From: an uncultured Gemmatimonadales bacterium
GTDB taxonomy: Bacteria; Gemmatimonadota; Gemmatimonadetes; Longimicrobiales; Gaopeijiaceae
Reading direction: 5' to 3'
Length of the DNA stretch: 8,727 bases
NCBI GenBank assembly: GCA_937982605.1
Contig: CALJLC010000440.1
Location: 1-8,727 of the forward strand
The translations under genes were made by a program, and so were the position numbers. The notes under the pieces were generated by a model that worked only from the letters and a program-made list of their open reading frames with translations, had not been told where the DNA came from and ran no database searches. Every line of letters begins with the position of its first letter. Position 1 is the first letter of the stretch. Of the stretch, positions 1 to 4,183 are shown in pieces.

Positions 1-1
1 G

Positions 2-376
2 AAGTTCTCGACGTGGATCTACACGATCGCGAGCAACCTGGCGAAGAACGAGCTCAGGAACCGCTCCCGCAATCCTCTGGTGCTCTTCCAGACGCTCAAG
101 AAGAACTGGGACGCCGACCACCGGCCGCTCGAGTGGGAGGACACCCAGTACAAGCCCGACGACCTGTTCCGGAAGCGCCATCTGCGCGCCAAGGTCGAGG
201 AGGCCGTCGCGCAGCTGCCGGAGCACCACCGCATCGTCTTCGTCCTCCGGGAGATGGAGGGGAAGACGTACGAGGAGATCGCCGACATCACCGGATGCAA
301 CCTCGGCACGGTGAAGAGCCGGCTCAACCGGGCGCGCAACAACTTCGCGCACATCATCGCCCCGATGATCGACTGA
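2..376 (+). CDS. ECF-type RNA polymerase sigma factor, 5'-truncated by window edge
   Basis: C-terminal 124 residues of a sigma-70 family, extracytoplasmic-function type sigma factor, which directs RNA polymerase to a dedicated set of promoters. The reading frame is open from base 2, so the start lies outside the window; about 60-70 residues are probably missing judging by the usual ECF length near 190. The visible beginning, KFSTWIYTIASNLAKNELR, is the end of region 2 (2.3/2.4, -10 recognition and melting). A linker of about 45 residues follows. Region 4 (sigma70_r4_2) then shows the helix-turn-helix signature QLPEHHRIVFVLREMEGKTY followed by EEIADITGCNLGTVKSRLNR, which reads the -35 element. 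A zinc-finger anti-sigma gene lies downstream on the same strand, as expected for an ECF pair, but 193 bp away rather than overlapping. Family assignment is secure; the stimulus it answers to cannot be read from the sequence. Confidence 0.95.
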   Translation, partial: KFSTWIYTIASNLAKNELRNRSRNPLVLFQTLKKNWDADHRPLEWEDTQYKPDDLFRKRHLRAKVEEAVAQLPEHHRIVFVLREMEGKTYEEIADITGCNLGTVKSRLNRARNNFAHIIAPMID

Positions 377-424
377 CTCCGGTCGATCCGGGTCGAGCCC
401 GCACGACGCGGGGTGGGGTGGGGA

Positions 425-455
425 GAGCCCTCGCCGGGCCGACCGGCGGGGGCTC
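425..455 (+). terminator. Strong GC hairpin between sigma and anti-sigma genes (terminator-like or attenuator)
   Basis: Arms 425-437 (GAGCCCTCGCCGG) and 443-455 (CCGGCGGGGGCTC) pair over 13 positions with a single T-G wobble at 431/449 and a 5-nt loop GCCGA. It begins 49 bp after the sigma stop codon. There is no T tract after it, so it is not a canonical intrinsic terminator; it could act as a GC-type terminator, an RNA 3' end stabiliser or an attenuator. The pairing is directly visible; the function is inferred. Confidence 0.5.
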
Positions 456-487
456 GTTCGCGTCCCGGAGGCGACGGGCCCGGGTGG

Positions 488-515
488 GGAACCCTCCCGG
501 GGCGGCACAGTATCA
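488..515 (+). promoter_or_regulatory. Candidate ECF-type promoter upstream of the anti-sigma gene
   Basis: GGAACC at 488-493 matches the ECF -35 core (GGAAC). TATCA at 511-515 begins 23 bp after the start of the -35 box, the same offset as in the E. coli sigma-E consensus (GGAACTT, 16-bp spacer, TCTGA-type -10). Transcription would begin near 522, giving a leader of about 48 nt before the ATG at 570. The placement would let the sigma factor drive its own anti-sigma gene. The match is short and the sequence is GC-rich, so it remains a candidate. Confidence 0.4.
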
Positions 516-569
516 CCTGAGCACGCGATCCGGGACGCTGGCGCCCGGACCCAGCGAAGAATGGTGTTG

Positions 570-1121
570 ATGAACTGTTCCGAAGTCGTCGCGCGGTTCA
601 GCGAGTACCTCGACGGTACCGCTGCCCAGGCGGAGGCCGAGGCCATCGATCGGCATCTCGACGGCTGTCCGCGGTGCGTCCGCTACCGCAACGTCATCGA
701 GCACGGCGCACGGGTTCTCCGCCAGCTGCCGGAGCCCGAGCTGCGGGAGGATTTCGAGCCCCGGCTGCGGCACCGACTCTACCACGTGGACGACGAGCGC
801 ACGCTCCGCGCCCACGCGGCGTCGGGGTCGCCCGCGATGGCCGTCCTCGGCATCGCGCTCCTCCTGACCGCGGTCGCGTGGTCGCCCCGGCTCTTCGTCG
901 GGGACCCGGTGGTCCATCTCGAGCCGATCGTCGTGGACCGCGCGCCGCGTCGGACGCCGTTCCGCCCCGCGAGCACGCCGCCCGGGACGTTCAGCACCAA
1001 GACCGACCCCGGCCTCGACGGCAGGCTGTGGGAAGGCATGCTGCTGTACGACTTCACGCCGCTGTCGCAGCGGTACGAACAGCGCTCGCGCGCCCGGAGC
1101 GTCGCCCGAGCCGACCGCTGA
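570..1121 (+). CDS. Membrane-anchored zinc-finger anti-sigma factor
   Basis: A 183-residue anti-sigma factor of the zf-HC2/ZAS type. It is expected to hold the upstream ECF sigma factor inactive at the inner membrane until a signal releases it. The N terminus reads MNCSEVVARFSEYLDG and is followed by the H-x3-C-x2-C signature RHLDGCPRC (His29, Cys33, Cys36), with Cys3 as a possible fourth ligand. One hydrophobic stretch at about residues 89-104 (AMAVLGIALLLTAVAW) is the probable transmembrane helix, leaving a tail of about 75 residues outside that is rich in Arg and Pro. Start choice: an ATG at 561 is also in frame, but the purine-rich GAAGA (556-560) lies 9 nt before the ATG at 570 and directly abuts 561; the family also usually begins M-x-C. 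Family and pairing are confident; the tail matches no domain I recognise. Confidence 0.88.
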   Translation: MNCSEVVARFSEYLDGTAAQAEAEAIDRHLDGCPRCVRYRNVIEHGARVLRQLPEPELREDFEPRLRHRLYHVDDERTLRAHAASGSPAMAVLGIALLLTAVAWSPRLFVGDPVVHLEPIVVDRAPRRTPFRPASTPPGTFSTKTDPGLDGRLWEGMLLYDFTPLSQRYEQRSRARSVARADR

Positions 1122-1163
1122 CCGGCGGTTTCGCCGCGGCCTCCGTCGCGTGAGATTCCGGGC

Positions 1164-2165
1164 GTGACCGCCCTCGCTTCCGTCCCGTCGCTCGGCAAGG
1201 ACCCGGGAGGCGTCTTCTACCTGCACGGAGAGGACGAATTCCGGAAGGACCAGGTGGTGCGCGCCCTGATCGACGCACACCTCGATCCGGCCACCTCCGA
1301 CTTCAACCACGACCCCGTGCGGGGTGGTGAGACCGACGCGGAGACGCTGGCTTCCCTCATCGCGACGCCCCCGATGATGGCCGAGTGGCGCGTCGTGGTC
1401 GTCCGCGACGTGGAGGCCCTGGCCAGCTCGAAGCACGCGCGGGACGTCCTGCTGCAGGCGGCGGAGAACCCACCTCCGGGGCTCGCGCTGATCCTGAGCT
1501 GCACGGTGCCGTCGGGGTCGAAGGCGAAGTTCTACCGGGAGCTCGCCCGTCATGCCCGATCGGTGGAGTTCCGGGCCATCACCGAGGCCGACGTGCCCGG
1601 ATGGCTCATCGAGCGTGCGCGCGAGGAGCACGGGGTCGAGATCGAAGTCGACGCGGCGCGGTCACTGGGCGCCGCCATCGGGACGAGCCTCGGCGTCCTC
1701 TCGCAGGAGCTGGCCAAGCTGGCCGACTTCGTGGGCGAGCGGGAGACGATCACGCTCGACGACGTCCGTGCGGCGGGGACCCGGCTGCCCTCGCAGGACC
1801 GCTGGCAGTGGTTCGACCTGGTGGGTCAGCGGAAGTTCGAGGACGCCCGGTGTGCGCTGCCGGTCCTTCTCGGCCAGGGGGAGACGGGGGTCGGCCTCGT
1901 GATCGGGCTGTCGACGCACCTCCTGCGCCTGGGCATCCTGCTCGAGAAGGGGCAGAGCGGCCTCGAGGCCGCGCTGCCGTATCACCAGAAGTTCCTGGCC
2001 CGGCGGGTCGCGCCCCAGGCGAAGGGCTGGACCGTACGCGAGATCGACCAGGCGCTCGAAACGCTCCTCGATGTCGATCGTCTGCTCAAGGCCAGCCCGC
2101 ACACCGACGAGCACTTCCTCGAGAGCTGGATCCTGGGCCTCGGCGTCCGGGCGGAGGCCGCATGA
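1164..2165 (+). CDS. holA: DNA polymerase III delta subunit
   Basis: A 333-residue delta subunit of the DNA polymerase III clamp loader, close to the E. coli HolA length of 343. Delta opens the beta sliding-clamp ring so that the gamma/tau-delta-delta' complex can load it on primed DNA. The N-terminal domain begins VFYLHGEDEFRKDQVVRALI, with the typical delta pattern of a G-E-[DE]-x-F/L stretch and DFN (residues 46-48) before strand VRGGE. The middle has the AAA+-like fold without a working P-loop, normal for delta. The C-terminal collar helices include RWQWFDLVGQRKFEDA and end HTDEHFLESWILGL. The start is GTG; no good ribosome site is visible and the frame stays open upstream, so the start may be a few codons off. 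It lies 42 bp after the anti-sigma gene and its TGA overlaps the next ATG. Identification is from overall pattern. Confidence 0.92.
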   Translation: MTALASVPSLGKDPGGVFYLHGEDEFRKDQVVRALIDAHLDPATSDFNHDPVRGGETDAETLASLIATPPMMAEWRVVVVRDVEALASSKHARDVLLQAAENPPPGLALILSCTVPSGSKAKFYRELARHARSVEFRAITEADVPGWLIERAREEHGVEIEVDAARSLGAAIGTSLGVLSQELAKLADFVGERETITLDDVRAAGTRLPSQDRWQWFDLVGQRKFEDARCALPVLLGQGETGVGLVIGLSTHLLRLGILLEKGQSGLEAALPYHQKFLARRVAPQAKGWTVREIDQALETLLDVDRLLKASPHTDEHFLESWILGLGVRAEAA

Positions 2166-2986
2166 ACCGCTGCGCTCGTGTTCTTCTCCTCGCCGCCGCC
2201 ACGGCCCTCCTCCTCCCGCCGTCGGCCGAGGCCCAGTCGGGGCTGGAGCAGGTGGAGCGGCTCACGCGCCTGGGCCGGACGGAGGAAGCCCGCGACGTGC
2301 TCCTGACCTGGTGGGAGGAGGACCGCGGGGACGCCGACCGCCGGGAGCTCCAGCGCGCTCTGTGGCTTCGCGGCCGGCTGACCGTCGACCCCGTGCAGGC
2401 CGGACTCGACTTCCGCCGTCTCGTGGTCCTGTACCCGAGCGGCCCGTTCACGCCCGACGCGCTCTTCCGCCTCGCCCAGGCGTCCTTCGCGATGGGCGAC
2501 GACGAGCAGGCCCGGGGCTACGTGGAGACGCTCGCCCGGGACTACCCCCGCTCCGACGCACGTCGGGCCGCGGAGGCGTGGCTGGCCGACGCCGGCCCGG
2601 TGCCGCCGCCCGGGGACACGCCCACCCGGGCGGTTGCCGAGCCCGACCCCGATCGGGGCGGGGGCGCCCCGCCGCCGGTGGAGCGGCCGGAGCGCGAGCG
2701 GACGGAGACCCGCGCCGAACCGTCCGCCGCGGGGGCGGTGAACTACTACGTGCAGCTGGGCGCCTTCGCCGAGGAAGAGCGGGCGATCGCGCTCGGAGAC
2801 GAAGCCCGTGCGCAGGGCGTCGACGCCCGGGTCGTGCGCGTCGACGGGAGCCGCTTCACGCACGTGCGTGTCGGGCGCTTCGCGGAGCGCGAGGCGGCGG
2901 TCGACCTCCTCGAGGAGCTCACCGCGCGGGGGATCAGCGCGGCGCTCGTGCGCGACGACCGGCCGGAGCGTCCGATCGGCCGCTAG
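2162..2986 (+). CDS. Exported TPR-like protein with C-terminal SPOR domain
   Basis: A 274-residue exported protein. Residues 1-24 form a signal peptide (NRCAR basic start, LLLAAATALLL core, cleavage likely after SAEA-24). Residues about 25-140 are helical with repeats of tetratricopeptide/YbgF type; the pattern of LYPSGPFTPDALFRLAQASF followed by MGDDEQARGYVETLARDYP is typical of BamD/CpoB-like repeats. A Pro/Arg/Glu-rich linker covers about 143-190. A SPOR domain spans about 192-267, starting VNYYVQLGAFAEEERA and including VRVGRFAEREAA; such domains bind glycan strands lacking stem peptides, usually at division sites. The ATG overlaps the holA stop (ATGA) and is preceded by GGAGG at 2153-2157, so it is probably translationally coupled to holA. 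The domain calls are good; a role in division or envelope upkeep is inferred. Confidence 0.88.
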   Translation: MNRCARVLLLAAATALLLPPSAEAQSGLEQVERLTRLGRTEEARDVLLTWWEEDRGDADRRELQRALWLRGRLTVDPVQAGLDFRRLVVLYPSGPFTPDALFRLAQASFAMGDDEQARGYVETLARDYPRSDARRAAEAWLADAGPVPPPGDTPTRAVAEPDPDRGGGAPPPVERPERERTETRAEPSAAGAVNYYVQLGAFAEEERAIALGDEARAQGVDARVVRVDGSRFTHVRVGRFAEREAAVDLLEELTARGISAALVRDDRPERPIGR

Positions 2987-3008
2987 ACCCCGCCTCGTCG
3001 GCGCGAGT

Positions 3009-3053
3009 CCCGCCCCGGCGGCACGGCTCCCGCGCCGCCCCGTCCCCGGCGGG
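3009..3053. terminator. Nested GC inverted repeats in the convergent gap (possible two-way terminator)
   Basis: The 70-bp gap between converging genes holds an outer 6-bp stem, CCCGCC (3009-3014) with GGCGGG (3048-3053), around an inner 6-bp stem, GGCGGC (3017-3022) with GCCGCC (3034-3039). No T tract follows on either strand. Position between convergent stop codons makes a terminator role plausible, but pairs of this size arise easily in DNA of this composition. Confidence 0.3.
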
Positions 3054-3056
3054 CGC

Positions 3057-3461
3057 TCAGAGCGCGTCGATGACGCGGTGCAGCCGCTCCTGCACTTCGG
3101 CGGCGAGCTCGGCCAGGTCGTCCCGGCCGGACACGCCGAGCTGGAGCGCGGGATCGAGCACCGCCACGACGCTCGTGCCCGCCTCGTCGCCCTCGTACAC
3201 CACGACGTTGCACGGCAGCAGGAGGCCGATGTCGATCTCCTCGCCGAGCGCCCGGTGGGCGAGGGGAGGGCTGCACGCGCCCAGGATCCGGTACGGTCGG
3301 AAATCGACGTCGAGCTTCTGCCGGAACGCCTCGCGGATGTCGATCTCCGTGAGCACCCCGAAGCCCTCCGCCTTCAGGGCGTCCCGCACCCGCGCCTCGG
3401 CCTCCGCGACGGGGACCCTCAAGGTCGTCTTGAAGCCGTAGCTCAGTCCTGTCGTCGTCAT
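3057..3461 (-). CDS. DUF302 domain protein
   Basis: A 134-residue cytoplasmic protein, nearly all one DUF302 domain (Pfam PF03625). It begins MTTTGLSYGFKTTLRVPVAE. Family landmarks seen are the helix of alternating acidic and basic residues before GFGVLTEIDI (residues about 33-42), the motif DFRPYRILGACSPPLAHRAL (53-72) and EEIDIGLLLPCNVVVYE (74-90), with cysteines at 63 and 84. The biochemical role of DUF302 is not established; family members occur alone or fused to other domains. The ATG overlaps the stop of the upstream exported NTF2-like gene (ATGA), and there is no convincing ribosome site of its own, so translation is probably coupled. There is no signal peptide, so this protein and its exported partner should sit in different compartments. 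Domain identity is confident; function is unknown. Confidence 0.88.
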   Translation of the reverse strand: MTTTGLSYGFKTTLRVPVAEAEARVRDALKAEGFGVLTEIDIREAFRQKLDVDFRPYRILGACSPPLAHRALGEEIDIGLLLPCNVVVYEGDEAGTSVVAVLDPALQLGVSGRDDLAELAAEVQERLHRVIDAL

Positions 3462-4048
3462 GGTCGTCCGATCGGACCGATGTAGCGGTCCGGGATCGGG
3501 AAGCCCGGACCCTCGGCTTGCCAGAAGACCGAGACGACCCACCAGCGCTCCCCGTCGTTCATCAGCTGGAACGAGTTGATACCCCGCTGGAAGGGCTCGG
3601 TGTCGGCCCGGCTGCGAAACGACGCGTAGGAGCTGAAGGCGTGCGCGATGAGCCCGAAGCGCTCGGTGGTGCGGCCGATTTCGGCCTCCACGAAGCCGTC
3701 CCGCTGGATCACGGTGCCGCTGCGCTCGACCCAGCTCTCCGGCGTCATGATCACCCGACCGACGCTCCCGTCGGGGCGGCGCCCCACGGCGCTCAGTGTC
3801 GCGCCCTCGGCGAAGAGCGAGTGCCACCGATCCCAGTCGCGTGCCTCGCCCGCGTCGCCGGAGATCACGTCGTAGACGGCGGTGATGATCGCGTCGATCG
3901 AGGCGACGTCCGCGGGGTCGGCCGGGGGGAGCTGCGCCGCGCCGAAGGACGGCAGCGCGGCGAGCGCGGCGAGCGCGGCGCCGGCCGTGAGCACACGTGC
4001 CAGATTCGGGCTTCGGGGGGCCTGCGGGTGGCGGGGCCGATGCGTCAT
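3458..4048 (-). CDS. Exported NTF2/SnoaL-like family protein
   Basis: A 196-residue protein with a long signal peptide. Basic residues in MTHRPRHPQAPRSPNLAR precede a hydrophobic core of Leu-Ala-Ala repeats, and cleavage is likely after PSFGAA or AAQ near residues 37-39. The mature part looks like a nuclear transport factor 2 / SnoaL-like cone-shaped domain: an opening helix VASIDAIITAVYDVISG, then WDRWHSLFAEGATLSAVG, and closing strands in NSFQLMNDGERWWVVSVFWQ. This fold serves many small enzymes and binding proteins, so the substrate cannot be named. Start choice: a longer form from 4108 would add an Arg-rich stretch; the ATG at 4048 has an excellent AGGAGAGGTGA ribosome site and puts the signal peptide at the terminus. 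It is first of a two-gene unit with the DUF302 gene and is divergent from mutS. Confidence 0.82.
   Translation of the reverse strand: MTHRPRHPQAPRSPNLARVLTAGAALAALAALPSFGAAQLPPADPADVASIDAIITAVYDVISGDAGEARDWDRWHSLFAEGATLSAVGRRPDGSVGRVIMTPESWVERSGTVIQRDGFVEAEIGRTTERFGLIAHAFSSYASFRSRADTEPFQRGINSFQLMNDGERWWVVSVFWQAEGPGFPIPDRYIGPIGRP
3954..3980. repeat. Three perfect 9-bp tandem repeats inside a signal-peptide core
   Basis: AGCGCGGCG occurs three times head to tail at 3954-3962, 3963-3971 and 3972-3980. On the minus strand it encodes the Ala-Leu-Ala repeats of the hydrophobic core of the NTF2-like protein's signal peptide. Because the unit is three codons, gain or loss of a copy keeps the frame and only changes core length. 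Confidence 0.85.
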
Positions 4049-4050
4049 CG

Positions 4051-4061
4051 TCACCTCTCCT
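4051..4061 (-). promoter_or_regulatory. Strong ribosome binding site that fixes the NTF2-like start
   Basis: The minus strand reads AGGAGAGGTGA, then two bases, then ATG at 4048. GAGGTGA complements the 3' tail of 16S rRNA. It is the best ribosome site in the window and argues for the start at 4048 over the upstream in-frame start at 4108. Confidence 0.75.
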
Positions 4062-4154
4062 CTTCTTCGTCGTCGGCGATGGGCGCGCGGAGGCGCCCTC
4101 TGCGCCAACTTGTCGGCGCGCGCCCCGTCGGCAACCCCCCCGCACGGGTCTGCA

Positions 4155-4171
4155 CGGCCCCGGCGGGGCCG
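4155..4171. repeat. 17-bp palindrome next to the mutS -10 box
   Basis: CGGCCCC (4155-4161) and GGGGCCG (4165-4171) are perfect inverted copies around a 3-bp centre, GGC. The palindrome ends one base before the TAACTT box, inside the promoter spacer. It could be an operator or simply a product of base composition. Confidence 0.4.
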
Positions 4172-4172
4172 C

Positions 4173-4178
4173 TAACTT
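4173..4178 (+). promoter_or_regulatory. Probable -10 box of a leaderless mutS transcript
   Basis: TAACTT fits TAnnnT, and its last base lies 6 bp before the A of the mutS ATG at 4184, the usual distance from a -10 box to the first transcribed base. It is a rare AT-containing patch in GC-rich surroundings, and there is no Shine-Dalgarno sequence before the ATG. The -35 region is weak. A leaderless mRNA is the simplest reading. Confidence 0.5.
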
Positions 4179-4183
4179 CACGC

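Noticed and set aside
561..569. Anti-sigma start at the first ATG (561)
   Set aside because: The GAAGA motif directly abuts this ATG, leaving no spacing, while the ATG at 570 has 9 nt and gives the usual M-x-C start. The difference is only three residues, so it stays uncertain.
513..1631. A 372-codon minus-strand open frame across the anti-sigma and holA genes
   Set aside because: Composition is Arg-rich and low in aromatic residues, no family is recognisable, and it lies opposite two well-supported genes.
3467..3476. 10-bp perfect palindrome TCCGATCGGA just upstream of the DUF302 start
   Set aside because: It lies within the coding end of the NTF2-like gene, and short palindromes of this kind are frequent in GC-rich DNA. 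No promoter elements surround it.
4049..4108. A 20-residue N-terminal extension of the NTF2-like protein
   Set aside because: It would bury a signal peptide behind an Arg-rich stretch, and the strong ribosome site sits inside it, pointing to 4048.
3518..4183. Upstream extension of the mutS frame by over 200 codons
   Set aside because: It overlaps the minus-strand NTF2-like gene and its translation matches nothing. The MutS homology begins at the ATG at 4184.
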